Below are positions 33,270-44,469 of a stretch of DNA of 64,000 nt, one piece after another. The stretch is taken from contig JAKJHU010001410.1 in the NCBI GenBank assembly GCA_022316685.1, forward strand, positions 1-64,000. The letters are read 5' to 3'. The position numbers and the translations under genes are program-made. A model generated the notes under the pieces. That model did no database searches and was not told where the DNA came from. It saw nothing but the letters and a program-made list of their open reading frames with translations. The DNA comes from Progne subis subis. Its lineage: Eukaryota; Chordata; Aves; Passeriformes; Hirundinidae. Each line of letters starts with the position of its first letter. Within the stretch, counting starts at the first letter, position 1.

Positions 33270-34230
33270 GCCTTGGCTTCTCTTTGTCCCCACCTGTCAC
33301 CACTGCCTCCAGTTCTCTGCTCTGGCTGGAGCCTGGGGACACTTTCTCTGTCCTGTCCCTCAGTGGAACCTGTTAAAATTTCAAGAAACTTTGGAGTTGG
33401 ATTGTGACTGGGAGTTCCTGAGAGGTTTCTTCAGCTCCCTCTCAGGGACTGATGTTCAGGGCCTGAGCACAAAGCCCGAGAGGGTCATTAAAGTCCTTGT
33501 GCTGTGTCTGTGCTGCTGAGCTGGGCCGGGCTCCTGGCACAGAGGCAGCTCCTGGCAAGGGCAGCGCTGCAGAGAGACAGCTCTGCCCAGGAGCAGCTCC
33601 TGAGCACAGCCCAGCAGGGCTGGGGCACTGCCTGCAGCCAGCCCAGGCACAGCACACGGGCACAGAGGGGTGAAACTCAGCCTGGGCTGGCAGCACAGAG
33701 CAGCACTGAGGGCTCACTCGAGGAGAAATCCTCCCAGGGTTGGGAACAGTCACTCTCTGGCTGGGGGAAGAGAAGCTGCAGCTCCTGCAGGGATCTCCTG
33801 GAGCTGGCACATGCCACAGCTTTGGGGCCCTTCCAGGAGGACTGTCCGAGGTGCTGCAGGGCAGGGATGTGGCCCTAGGGCAGGGCTGGGTGTCCCTGCT
33901 GCAGCAGCCGAGGCACAGCCCCGGGCAGCTCCCTGTTGCCAGGCTCTGCTGCAGGGCTGAGCAGCCGGGGCTGCAGCCAGGGGTGCCCAGGGCTGTCCTG
34001 CAGAGCAGGGTGCTGCAGCCCAGGGCGCTGTGCTGGGCCAGGGACTCTGCTGCCTGCCAGGGACAGCTCTCAGCCGGCCCGGGGAGCTGCTGCCAGCGCT
34101 GGGGAGAAGCTGTGGGGGGAAGGAGCCGCCCTGAGCAGGGCAGGTGCTGCTGCTGAGAGGTGCTGTGTGGGGCAGGGCTGCTCCCAGCTCCAGACCAGCC
34201 TGGGCACAGCTCCGGAGGACACTTGCCAAA
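33270..34230 (+). repeat. Partial third copy of the duplicated block
   Basis: Colinear with about 15030-16640 and 53430-54360, at lower similarity. Shared words include ggtcattaaagtccttgtgc, tgctgagctggg and tcctggcacagagg. It lacks the solo LTR, so the uninterrupted site is ancestral. It ends before the receptor sequence. Confidence 0.8.
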
Positions 34231-34370
34231 AGAAGGTGAGCCTGGGATTGCTGTAAGGATCAGGAGCTTTCCTGACAGTGTTTCTATTTCCTACTTGGAA
34301 GAGGACGGGAAAGTTGGGGGATGACAAAAAGATTTTTGCTTTTAATACATTTTTCATATATTCATCGCTC

Positions 34371-34559
34371 TGTTAACTACTATTATATAGGTATAAAACT
34401 ATAATCCTTAATTAACTCTGTTCAACTACTATTACAAACTTATATAACTATAATCCTTAATTAACCCCAGTGTGCTTCCTAGCCTTTCTCTTAGATTTTA
34501 GATCAAGAAGCAGACCTTCTAAATACATTTCTAAATTACTGTATAATCATATTATCAGG
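34371..34559 (+). mobile_element. U3-type LTR fragment related to the ERV2 LTR
   Basis: Two tandem modules of (t/a)act(a)ctattat...ctataatccttaattaac occur here. The same modules occur reverse-complemented at about 50095-50190. The fragment ends exactly at the start of the neighbouring provirus. Confidence 0.55.
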
Positions 34560-34935
34560 TGTCACCGAGACACACAAAGCAGTCACACGCAGACAAGAGA
34601 TTTTCGCAGAGGTTCTTCAGATCCAGCTCCCAGCTGACAGAGCGGAGATAAGAGAGCCCCTTTGTTTGTTTTTACTTTTTATACATTTGTGGGTCTAGCA
34701 GAAGATTGGCTTTTTGGGGTTACACCCCTCAGGCCAGACCAATTGTCAGTTACAATTGTTTTCAGGTTAGAAATATGCAAACAAAGGACAGAGAATGAAA
34801 AACAAAGGATTTGTTTATGTTACATCTGTGGGAAAGGTAGAAAACTGCTCTAATATTCTACAGTAACTAAAAGATCTGACTCCATTTATGAATTCAAAAG
34901 GCTAATAAAGAAACTCAGAAAAAAACAGGGTAACA
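34560..34935 (-). mobile_element. ERV1 3' LTR
   Basis: 376 bp, reading TGTTACCC...GGTGACA on the minus strand. A TATA-like stretch (tataaaaagt on the minus strand) lies at about 34676-34684. It aligns end to end with the 5' LTR. Confidence 0.9.
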
Positions 34936-34947
34936 TCTCACCCTTTT
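34936..34947 (-). promoter_or_regulatory. ERV1 polypurine tract
   Basis: On the minus strand aaaagggtgaga directly precedes the TG of the 3' LTR, the expected place for plus-strand priming. Confidence 0.75.
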
Positions 34948-37740
34948 AACTTAAAAAAAAGAAAAACAGAAAAAGAAAAATGAACAAATTTACAAAGGGA
35001 ATATATACAAATTCAATCATGTCTGTGGAGGAATCATCAGAGTGATCACTCGAGGATTCATCCACTTGGTGACTTTCAAGTTGATCACGGCTTCCACCTT
35101 GCCTGGCAGCTGAATTCTGCCTCTGTGGTTGCAGGTCAGGATGGACACACTTTGAAGGCAGCCAGCGTGTCCCAGTGTCCGTGGACACACACGCATACCC
35201 TCGCCCCATAGCGATTAGGTCATAAGGTCCTTCCCATTGCTTGGTGACTAAAATTTCGGACCCGTACCTTCGCTCGAGGCTGTTGCTCACCATCCGAAGC
35301 CTGCAACGAGAGATGATGGTTCAAAATGACAGGATTATTTGAGTTCTGTGGCACCATAAGGTGATTGATGGTACAAAGCCTTTGCCAACCGACTGTGCAG
35401 GGTTTCACCCTGCATTCCCCGTTTCTGCTTCTGAGAACACGATTGAGTGTACCATGATGCGTTCTACAATCGCCTGTCCCGTCGGAGAATGAGGGATGCC
35501 AAAGTTATGTGACACACCCCATGACTGTAGGAACTGCCATACCTGCTGTGAGGCATAAGCAGGACCATGTCGGTTTTCACAGCAGAAGGTATGCCAAGAA
35601 CAGCAAAGGCCTGCCTCCAGTGGGCAATGACATCACGGGCTTTCTCTCCAGTGTGAGCAGAAGCCCACATCGCAGAGGAGAACGTGTCCACCGTGACATG
35701 CACATACTTGAGCCGGCTGAACTCGGCGACCTGGGTGACATCGGTCTGCCAAAGCTCCAAGGCTTTAAGGCCTCTGGGGTTAACCCCTGCCGGCAATGGC
35801 GCACCAAGGGCGTGACAGTCGTCACGCGACTCGACAATTCATGAGCCTCAGTGGCCGTCAGTTGGAACTGCTTCTGCAGCGTATGCGCGTTTTGGTGGAA
35901 AAACCCATGCGATGCCTTGGCCTGCGCGAGCACGTCAGGCTGAGGGGCTACCACGCTGGGTTAGCCAACTTGTCAGCCCTTGCGTTACCTTCCGCTACAA
36001 ATCCTGGCAAATTAGTGTGACTCCGTACATGCAGAACATAGTATGGATGAACTCTGGCCTGAATTGCACACCACAGGGCCTTCAGTAAATTAAACAAGGC
36101 AGGGTTACTGACCTCCTTCAACACTGAACAACCCAATCCTGTGCGATGTCGGCAACATAGGCAGAGTCTGTGATCAATTGAAAGGTTCCTGGGAAAATTT
36201 CTCAAATGCCATGGCAGCAGCCTTTAGTTCAACCAGTTGGGCTGACCATCCTCATGGCCTTCCAAAACCTGCCACTCAGATCCATCTGCCAGGTAACAAT
36301 GGCTTTTCCTGTTTTGCCTGAACCATCAGTGAAGACGGTGGGACCTTGCACTGGCGCTTGGCTGTTTTTGGGTCGTAGAGAAAATTGAGTATTTTTGGCC
36401 ACTTGCAATAGCTTGTGGCTAGGCAGATGATAAGTGATCTGCCCTGAAAAACCCTCGAGAGCACTTTGCAGCGAAACATTGTTCGCATAGCTCCAATCAA
36501 ATTCCTCCCTCTGAACCGGGAGTATGATCTTTGAGGGATCTGCACCCATCAATTGCAAACAGCGTTGCCGGCACTTGATTATCAAGCGCGCAATCAATTC
36601 AAACAGCGCCGTCGCCGTCTTATGCGGCTCATGAGGCAGGAAGACCCATTCCAAGACGTGCAGAGGATCAGTCCAATCATCATTCCATTGGCCGATGATA
36701 CCTGTAGGATGTAAATCAGGAGTGGTAATGAACACAGTGACATCAATGGAAGGTTCAATGCGGTACACCTGGCAAGCCGAAACAGCTTGCTGAACCTCCT
36801 CCAGCACTTTTCGTGCCTCAGGGGTTAATCACGAGGTGACTTTAAATCAGTGTCCCCTTTCAACAATTCAAACAAGGGAGACAGTTGTGCTGTGGTCAGT
36901 CCCAAGTAAGGACGTAACCAAGTGATAACACCTACCAGCTTCTGAGCATCATTCAGTGTCTTCACCGATTGCACAAATTGCACCTCCTGGTGATGGATTG
37001 TCCGTTCCAGAATTTTGACCCCCAAATATTTCGAGGGAGATTGTTGTTGTACCTTTTCTAGAGCTACCTGCAGTCCATGTGAATGCAGAGCATTCAACAA
37101 CTGAGGCTGTATCCTCAGCAGCTCATCCTGGGTGGGCGTAGCCACCAAAATGTCGTCCATATAATGATAGACGTGAGCATCAGGAAACTGCTTGCGAACT
37201 CCAGACAAGGCACGGGCTACATACCATTGGCACAACATTGGCAATTCCGCATTTCTTGAGGAGAACTCTCCATTGATACCGCTTGCAGGCTCTGCATTGT
37301 TTATTGTGGTACCGTGAAGGCAAATTTGGTCTGTCATCGGGATGCAGAGGGATCGTAAAAAAACAATCCTTCAGATCCACAATGAGGACCGGCCAGTCCG
37401 CAGGAAGCATGGTAGGCATGGCATACCAGCCTGCAATGTTCCCATGCCTTCCATCACGGCATTGATCTTTCGGAGGTCTTGTAGCAACTCCATTTCCCAG
37501 ACTTCTTTTTGATACAAAAGACAGGAGTGTTCCAGGGACTGGTAGATGGTTCTAAATGCCCCTGATCCAACTGCTCCTGTACGAGTTCACGAAGGGCGAT
37601 TAGCTTGTCATGAGGGAGGGGCCACTGGTTCTCCCAGATGGCTCTGTCCACCAGCCACCGTAAAGGAGGCGTGGGACACTCTGTGCCCTTCATCACAGTG
37701 GCCCCAATCAAAAATCCGTTCACAATCGCACCCCCCACGG
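34948..37740 (-). pseudogene. pol: ERV1 pol (reverse transcriptase, RNase H, integrase), broken
   Basis: Reading from the right, the reverse transcriptase begins around 37650 ([18 protein letters not shown], then [19 protein letters not shown]). It passes a VDLKDCFFTIPLHP stretch and reaches the catalytic YMDD box (HVYHYMDDILVATP) near 37160. The thumb follows, then RNase H (FTDGSGKTGKA near 36330, and HVRSHTNLPG near 36020). The integrase has its core around 35500-35760 (LWQTDVTQ and the second-aspartate region) and its C-terminal DNA-binding domain around 35130-35260. Stops and frame changes separate these parts, including one at the second catalytic aspartate near 35570. The product would have copied viral RNA and inserted the DNA; it is not functional here. 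Confidence 0.88.
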
Positions 37741-38400
37741 GGCCAAAACATCCCTCCCCCAGAGGTTCTGAGGAATCTCAGTAACATGAGGCCAAATTAT
37801 GGCTGTCTGTCCCTCCGGGTTCGTGATGGCCACGGGATTCTGGCTCACGTAGCATTGCTTCGTTCCTCCTGAGCCCGCGATCGATGTCTTTGCCAGGGTC
37901 AAAGGCCACTGCGGGGGCCAAGCAGCCAGGGAGAGAATGCTCACGTCAGCCCCCGTATCTAGGAGGCCATGAAGGTGAATCTCAGATGGCGTGGCACCAA
38001 CCATGGACACGGTACACAGTGTCTCAGGACAGTCTTTGGTCAGGACAGCAGTCCAGCACACCTGAGGTGGCCCTGTAGAGCCGAAGCCGCCGTCTCCTCG
38101 CGACCGGTCCTCGGTTCTGGAAACAGAAGACTTAAAAGGAACAAGTTGAGCAATTTGTGTGCCTTTTGGATAGTCAGAGGGGGGGTGGGTGTGGAGACAT
38201 TGCGTGAATCTGTCACGAAAAATCGCATCAATCAGTCCCAGGTGCACTATGATACCCTGAATGGTGGCACTGGACCTCCCCATCAAGAAAGCACTCATGC
38301 CATCACCCCAAGGGACCAAAGGCATCCAGGGGAACCTTGTGTATTTTGTCCGAATCAATCACGACAGACTCGGCTGTGCAGACATCAACACCTGCTGAAC
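37720..38400 (-). pseudogene. pro: ERV1 dUTPase/protease
   Basis: The frame carries a dUTPase-like portion (GRSSATIQGIIVHLGLID, then GTQIAQLVPF) followed by an aspartic protease with the active-site motif LLDTGADVSILS. dUTPase fused upstream of protease is the betaretrovirus-like arrangement. It is open for about 210 codons and is one of the better preserved parts of the provirus. The retroviral protease would cut Gag and Pol; the dUTPase would lower dUTP. Its activity cannot be judged from the sequence. Confidence 0.85.
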
Positions 38401-38459
38401 CGCGGGTGCTGGCTGCAAGCCTCTGAGCAGATCTCCATTGGTTGGGGCTGAGGCAGAGA

Positions 38460-40936
38460 CATTTGTGTCAGCACGCGTCTTGCCTTCGCGCTCTGCGCGC
38501 GTTTCCCGAACTGACCAACGAATGACCATTCACATGCACTGTCGCCTTACACGCATTTGCAGCGTGATTCGGCCTTCCACGTCGTGCACAATAAAACAAG
38601 ACAGCTGTAGACTCCAGTGCCTTTCCGCCCTGTTTCTTCCTGGTCCGAGCACCCCACTGCTGCTGTTGCACCCCTGGGGAACGACCCAAGCAGGCTGCAC
38701 AGCAGCAGCCACGGCCGGTTGCACGGCCACAGGCACGGCCAGCTGGACCGCCGTAGTCACCGTCGGTTGAACATCGTAGCCACAGCTGGATGCACAGCTG
38801 TAGGCACGGCAACCACCTGTTGGCTGGACGGGGATACCTTTGCACAGGCCCCAACCATGTCCGACATGGATGGTTCCACGGGAAGCGCCTCAATTATCCT
38901 CTTGCAAACAGCATTGCAGTTGCCCTGAGCAAGGGACTGAATCATGAGCTTCCTTGTTGCAGGATCACTCACCTGCTTCTCCACAGCAGCTGTCAGCCGT
39001 CCTGCAAAGCACAGGAAGGGCTCATCAACTCCCTGGACAGTCGTTGCATAGGGCTGCTGCGGAGTAGCCAGCTGTACGTCTGAACCAGGGCTGCCATGCC
39101 TGTTTGTTGGCACTACTCCTGGACCAAGGGATCATAACCAGCCTGCCCTTCGGCCCTGGTATAATTGCCTGTTCCCATCAGCATATCGATATTAACCATA
39201 TGCCTAGGATCACCCTGACCTAGTGTCCTATTCCATTCCACTGCTCTGACTGCCAACTGAGTCCATTTATTCTCAAAGAAGTCATATTCAACTGGTGGGA
39301 AAAGGGCTCGAGCTAAGCTCCGAATGTCAAAGGGTGTCAAAAGACTGGCATTAAAATAACGGAGAACCTGCATCACCTCAGCTGAGCCCAGACCATACTT
39401 CCCGACTGCATCACGCAGTTCTGTCAAAGCCTGCCAAGCCAAGGGTTGATAGGTGTTATGAGTAGCACCCTGAAGGACAGGAAGGCCTGAAGACCCTCAG
39501 ATGAAGCAGCAGCACCTGCCTTATCCTGCCCTGTGGACCCCACAGGGTCAGAGGCAGGCACTCGGCTAGGGACTGGCTGAACCTCAGGCACTGCAGGTCC
39601 CGCACCAGCACTCAATCCTTCAACCTTAGCCTTTACCTCGTCCCAGAACTGGCCGTGGTCTCTCGGCCTTACGGTCACCTGACAAGGGGGGAGCGCCTAG
39701 GCTGTTGATGAAGAGTCAACAGCGTTGGAACTTTTGCTCTTATCAAAGACCGGCTGCATTCTAGCCGTGTCCTCGTTCGTGCTGAACTTAAACACCTCGC
39801 CGCCCGTAGCCGCCACGGTAACGCTCGCAGCGGGAAGCAGGGGCGGGGCCGGACCAGCCGCAGGTGTCGTGCCCACCACATCCGCAGCGGGGCTGGAGCC
39901 GCACCGGCCGCCGGAGACCGGTCAGATGCCTCTGCAGCGGGCACACATCCCAGCGCGGCTGGGGAGCTTGTGTTGCATTCAGGTGGAGGTGGCGACTGCG
40001 CCTCCTTCCCTGGCGGGGCCGTGTCGGTCCCTGCTGGCAGCCCGTTAGAACTGGCCGCATCAGAGCCTCTGCCCGCCCCGTGGGCACCGCCTGCAGCCCA
40101 TGGGGCTGACGCGGGAGGTGGAGTGTCTGGAACCCCCCGAGAAGGGGTCCCACGGGGGCCCGGGAGCCCGCGGCCCCCCCCACCCCCGAGCGTCCCGCAG
40201 CGGCGCCAGGGCAGAGGCGGCCAATGCAGCTGCGTCCGGGCCTGGGCTGGGTGGCAGGGTGGGGAACTCCACATCACTCAACCCCATCGGATAGGTAACG
40301 GTCGTGCGGCAGAACAGACAATGCACAGTGACCTAATCTCAGCCAAAAGAAAGCGGAGCCCGCTTTCCCAGGCCGCCCCCCCCACCAAAGCCGGAAAGGC
40401 ATGGAGAGGAGACGGCCCCGCCCCGCTCCGGCGGCTCCGCTGGACAGGGATCGGCGGGACCGGCCCCGGGCTCGGCGGGGCTCTGCCCCCCTCTGCCCGA
40501 GACCAGCACTGGAACCTGAGGGGGGAACCCCCCCCCGCGCAGGAACGGGGGAGGAAGGGGAAGAATCACAAAGGAGCTGAAGTTCAGATTCCGGGTCTGA
40601 CATAATGACCCCGCCTCCCTCCAGCTCTCCGTTCTGCTTCGGACTAGGGCTGCTAGCCTTCAAGCTGTAAGGAGTCGACTTAAACACCGCTCTCTCAAAT
40701 AATTTCCACTGCAAAAACAATCCTGCAAGTTCTTCACCATATGCTATGTCAAGGGAGTCTAACATACAGTCCCCCAGGAGATATCACTCCCGTCGACTGA
40801 GCACAGACCCTGTAGTAGGAAAAAATCCACGCCGCCTGCCCCATGCAAATAGACTCTGAAGCCCCTCCCGGGATTTCTGAGCATCCTTCCGCTCCAAGAG
40901 ATCTCCCCAAAGTTCCAAAACTAAGGAATCCTCCAT
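38460..40936 (-). pseudogene. gag: ERV1 gag, broken
   Basis: A candidate start MEDSLVLELWGDLLERKD lies near 40936. A proline/alanine-rich, GC-rich middle region (about 39680-40620) follows, then capsid. The capsid N-terminal part is near 39113-39442 (LRDAVGKYGLGSAEVMQVLR). The major homology region is near 39030 (VQGVDEPFLCFAGRL). A degenerate zinc-knuckle-like sequence is near 38580. Frame changes separate matrix, capsid and nucleocapsid. Gag would have formed the particle shell. Confidence 0.82.
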
Positions 40937-40988
40937 GATAAACACAAAACAGGGAAAGAGGGAAAGGAAAAACTTCACCAAACTGTTT

Positions 40989-41006
40989 GTCCACTCGGGG
41001 TCACCA
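40989..41006 (-). promoter_or_regulatory. ERV1 primer binding site, tRNA-Trp-like
   Basis: On the minus strand TGGTGACCCCGAGTGGAC lies two bases after the 5' LTR. The first twelve bases equal the tRNA-Trp primer site of avian alpharetroviruses; the rest diverges. Confidence 0.75.
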
Positions 41007-41008
41007 GA

Positions 41009-41404
41009 TGTCACCGAGACACACAAAGCAGTCACACTCAGACAAGAGATTTTTGCAAGGCATAGGTCCTTCCGATCCCAGCTCACTGCTGAGAGAGCGG
41101 AGAAAGGAAGAGAGAACCCCTTTGTTTATTTTTACTTTTTATACATTTCTGGGTCTAGCAGAAGATTGGCTTTTTGGGGTTTCCACCCCTCAGCCTCAGT
41201 GGCCAGATCAGTTGTCAGTTACAGTTGTTTTCAGGTTAGAAATATGCAAACAAAGGACAGAGAATGAAAAACAGAGGATTTGTTTACGTTACATCTGTGG
41301 GAAAGGTAGAAAACTGCTCTAATATTCTACGGTAACTAAAAGATCTGACTCCATTATGAAATTCAAAAGGCTAATAAAAAAAACTCAGAAAAAGCAGGGT
41401 AATA
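41009..41404 (-). mobile_element. ERV1 5' LTR
   Basis: About 396 bp, colinear with the 3' LTR, with small indels. Its outer end reads ...gggtaata rather than ...gggtaaca on the + strand, so the terminal CA/TG is mutated. Confidence 0.88.
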
Positions 41405-41417
41405 GGTGTCAAAAATA

Positions 41418-41625
41418 AACCAAAATCCCAGCACTTGAGCTGAAGATTCTTCCAGTCTGATTCGAAATCTCAGCATTTGAGCTCAAGATTCCCCCAGTCT
41501 GGGCCCAAATCTCAGCATCTGAGCTCAAGATTCCCCACTCTGGGCCCAAATTTCAGCACTTGAGCTGAAGATTCTCCCAGTCTGAGCCAAACTCAGCATT
41601 TGAGCTCAAGGTTCCCCCAGTGTGA
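41418..41625 (+). repeat. 41-42-bp tandem repeat, five units
   Basis: Units of aaatctcagcatttgagctc, then aagattcccccagtctgggccc, repeated five times with drift. It directly abuts the ERV1 5' LTR. Confidence 0.88.
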
Positions 41626-41639
41626 GTTCACAGGTTTCA

Positions 41640-41770
41640 AGGAGGTGGTGGAGTCCTGGAGGTGTCCAAGGAAGGACTGAACGTGGCACTCAGTGCTCTG
41701 GGCTGGTGATAAGGTGGGAACTCCATGTTCTTGGAGGTCTTTTCCAATTTGAATGATTCTGGCACTGTTG
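41640..41770 (+). mobile_element. CR1 LINE 3' end
   Basis: Reads aggtggtggagtcctggagg, tgtccaaggaaggactgaac, tggcactcagtgctctggg, then ggaggtcttttccaatttga and atgattctgg. This is the CR1 3' terminus in + orientation. Confidence 0.8.
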
Positions 41771-42376
41771 TGAACTGACAAGACCAAGTTAATCCCCAAC
41801 AGAACAAGCCAGAGCTCCGCTCTGCTTTTCCCAATGAATACAAACCTGCTTTGGGAGCATCTCGGGTTTTCCACACCAAACCCCCTTCACAATATTTCAC
41901 AATATTTCAGATATCTCTTAAAACTCCTCTGAGCCTGCACTGGAGCCAGGCTGATTCCTGTGCAGGAATTTTGTGTATGGCAGTGCACAAAAGTGTCACA
42001 GGCACTTTTTATTCCCCTCTGAAAACAAACACACTCCAAACAAAGAATTCAAGTCCACCCAGCTGGCCAGGAGACTGATTTTTCTCTCCCCACCAGCCTC
42101 ATGCCAGCCCACCTAGGGGTACCTGAAGTAATAGCCACACTTTTCCTCACTTGGATGGTCACAGCCTGGAGAGAAACGTTTCTTTTGCTCAGGTTGAGCT
42201 TCTGAAATGCAGATCCATTTTTTCGGCCTTGAAAATAATAAATAGTGTTAATTTTGTTGTTGTTTTGTTTTTTTGGGGTTTTTTTTTTAGGTTCTTATTA
42301 AATTAGTTACAGTTGACAGAGAGGGCAAAGAGCCCTGCAGAACTGTGGCAGACATAACATCCTGGTTCTGGGATTG

Positions 42377-42411
<35 letters not shown>

Positions 42412-43109
42412 AAAGTATTTATTTGAGTAAAGCTGCAAAGATCAAACACCGAGAGCAAAGCAGCTGAGCCACCCGGCCGCTCGCTGCCCTGCTGACCACA
42501 CCGGGGACCCGCAGGGAGCTCTCGAAAAAGCAGCTTTTTCACACACCAGCGACGCCCAGAACGCGGGGGAAAAGCCCCGATGTTCCGCCTCCAGGAGCGG
42601 GGAAGAGCAGGAGCAACATCCCGACCCGCTCTGCTGCTGCCACCTGCAGGGAACGGCTCCGGGAGGAGCAGCCAGGGAGGCAGAGAGCACAAACATCCCC
42701 TCTCCTGCCTGCAGACCCGAAACTGCCCGACACGCCGCCTTTCCCATGCCCCGACATTCTTCCCCCTCTTCCAGTATCTTACTGGGTGAAATGTTTTTTG
42801 TTTCCCCAGTGTTTCAGTGCAATTTAATTTAAAAATAGGAATAAACGCGGCAACACACGGCCAACAAGTGGTGGAGGAAACAGCTGGGATGGTTTTCAAA
42901 GTGCAGATTTCCTAAGAAATTACCTTTCCTCCTCTTGTGGGACAGGAATGTTTTGCCACTTTTCTTCCCACAGGGTGGCTCCTCCTGCCCAGTCTGGCCT
43001 ACAGCTGTGTCACTTAACTGGAAAGGGAAGGAAAAAGGGGATCAACGTGTAATAAAACTTTTCCATGTAAGTTTTGCTTATAGAATCATATAAAAAAAAC
43101 ACTTGAAAA
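41771..43109 (+). other. No gene recognised; contains a 33-base poly(A)
   Basis: A pure A run lies at 42377-42409, followed by moderately GC-rich sequence at 42470-42760 with a few CpGs. No coding exon can be assigned. Confidence 0.45.
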
Positions 43110-44356
43110 ACCTCCCCTGTATAAACACAGCACTTGTGTGCACGTGGACAAATCCAAAGGGTTGGGATTAGAATCATTCAAGTTACAAGAATGAAGACGT
43201 GAGTTTACTTTAGTGCTGCCTGGTGGCTGCTCAGCTCCTGTGGATTTCCCTTCAGCATCCTCTGGAGAGCCTGATTTCCTTGAGGAACAGCTCGTTGTTG
43301 CTTTGGGAAGTTCTTTCTTTGGTGGCAACACAGATGCTGGACCCTCATCCCCCATGCTCTGGCCAGAGGGAAGGTCAGATGAGGGCACAGATTTTCCCTG
43401 GCAATCCTAAGCCAAGCTTTCCTGGCCTTTAGGCATCACCCCTTCCGTGGATTTTTCAGGAATGCAGCTCCCAGCAGCTGTGGAATATCCCAAGCAATCA
43501 TCTATCATTGCATCCAAAGTTTCTCTCTCCAGGTTATTTTCCTCCAGAGCCTCATCGGCGCGGGCGGCGGCGAACGGGCTCAGGCTCAGCAGCTCCTGCA
43601 GGTCAAGGTCCAGCTCCTGCTGCAGCTGGGCCCCATCCAGAGCAACACAGCCACTCAAAAATGCAGGATCACAGCCAGAGCTGCCCGACAGAGGCTGGGG
43701 TTCCTTTGGCTCCTCTGTGGCTTCTGAGGCCGATTCGCTGACCGACATCCCCGCGGTGCAGCCGCTGCTCTCAGCCTCGTCGCCCTCGCTTTGGCTCAGG
43801 TGGCTTTCACCAGCGAGGTGCTGCTGCTCAGCTTCCAGGGAATCATCTGCCAGGATTTCCTGGATCTCTTCCTCAGTGTAATCAAAGGAAGAACTCCCTT
43901 TCTCGCTGCCCGACAGCTCCAGCAGGGAATCGTCCAGCTCGCTGTCGTCGAAACACCCTGATGTCCAGGGAAATGGCCACGTCGTTGTACTTGACACGGA
44001 AAAACTGGCACCGAGCTCATCCTGGCCACTCTCATCCAGGAAAAGGGAGCAGCCAGAGCCTGGGGAAGGAAGAGAGGGTTCCCTGCTGGATCTGGAGTGC
44101 TGCAGCCACGCCTCAGCACACAGGCTTTCTTGGCTGACTGCAGGGCCTGCACCTGCACTGCGCAATCCGACAGCCTCTTGGGCCTGGGGGCCGGCTCCTG
44201 CTTGGATCCTTGACAGAGCCCGGGGGAAGGAGGGCAACTGTCTCCCATGGCTCTGCGGCTTCCTGGGGCTCTGCTTCCAGCTCTAGAGGCTCATCTGCTG
44301 CCAGTGGCCTTTGATCAGCCCTTGCAGAGGAGGAATCAGCAGGAGTCAGCTCCAAC
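43110..44356 (-). pseudogene. S100PBP: S100P-binding-protein-like relic
   Basis: On the minus strand an acceptor-like ttgctggcag precedes sequence starting LELTPADSSSARADQRPL. A long open part (to 43407) contains WPFPWTSGCFDDSELDDSLL followed by ELSGSEKGSSSFDYTEEEIQ. That closely resembles the N-terminal motif of S100PBP (LDDSLLELS...YTEEEI), a nuclear protein that binds S100P. An acidic, serine-rich region and ELDLDLQELLSLSPFAA follow. Upstream, a plausible EPAPRPKRLSD stretch lies in a different frame, and downstream a Ser/Pro-rich stretch lies in another, so at least two frame breaks are likely. It could be one large exon of a broken or partial gene. Identity rests on this one motif and was not checked by search. 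Confidence 0.5.
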
Positions 44357-44469
44357 CTGCCAGCAAAATGACATCCTCAGTGAAAGGGACTCAGCTGTAC
44401 CCCCAAAAGGCTGGAATTTAACAGGGAAGGCAAAACCACCGGGATTTGGTCTCTGTTCCTGACTGGTTT

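Larger units (their letters stand above)
34560..41404 (-). mobile_element. ERV1: class II endogenous retrovirus without env
   Basis: A 6.8-kb minus-strand provirus with LTRs at both ends (34560-34935 and 41009-41404). A tRNA-Trp-like primer site lies next to the 5' LTR and a polypurine tract next to the 3' LTR. The order is gag, dUTPase/protease, reverse transcriptase, RNase H and integrase. Integrase runs almost into the 3' LTR, so there is no env. It resembles alpha/beta-type (ERVK-like) avian ERVs. All genes carry frame breaks. The LTRs differ at several sites and by about 20 bp of indels, which suggests some age. No clean target duplication: left flank atcagg, right flank ggtgtc. Confidence 0.92.

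Noticed and set aside
42377..42409. Poly(A) run as a retrocopy tail
   Set aside because: The S100PBP-like sequence lies on the other strand, so a tail would be poly(T) here. No element with a matching + strand body was found upstream.
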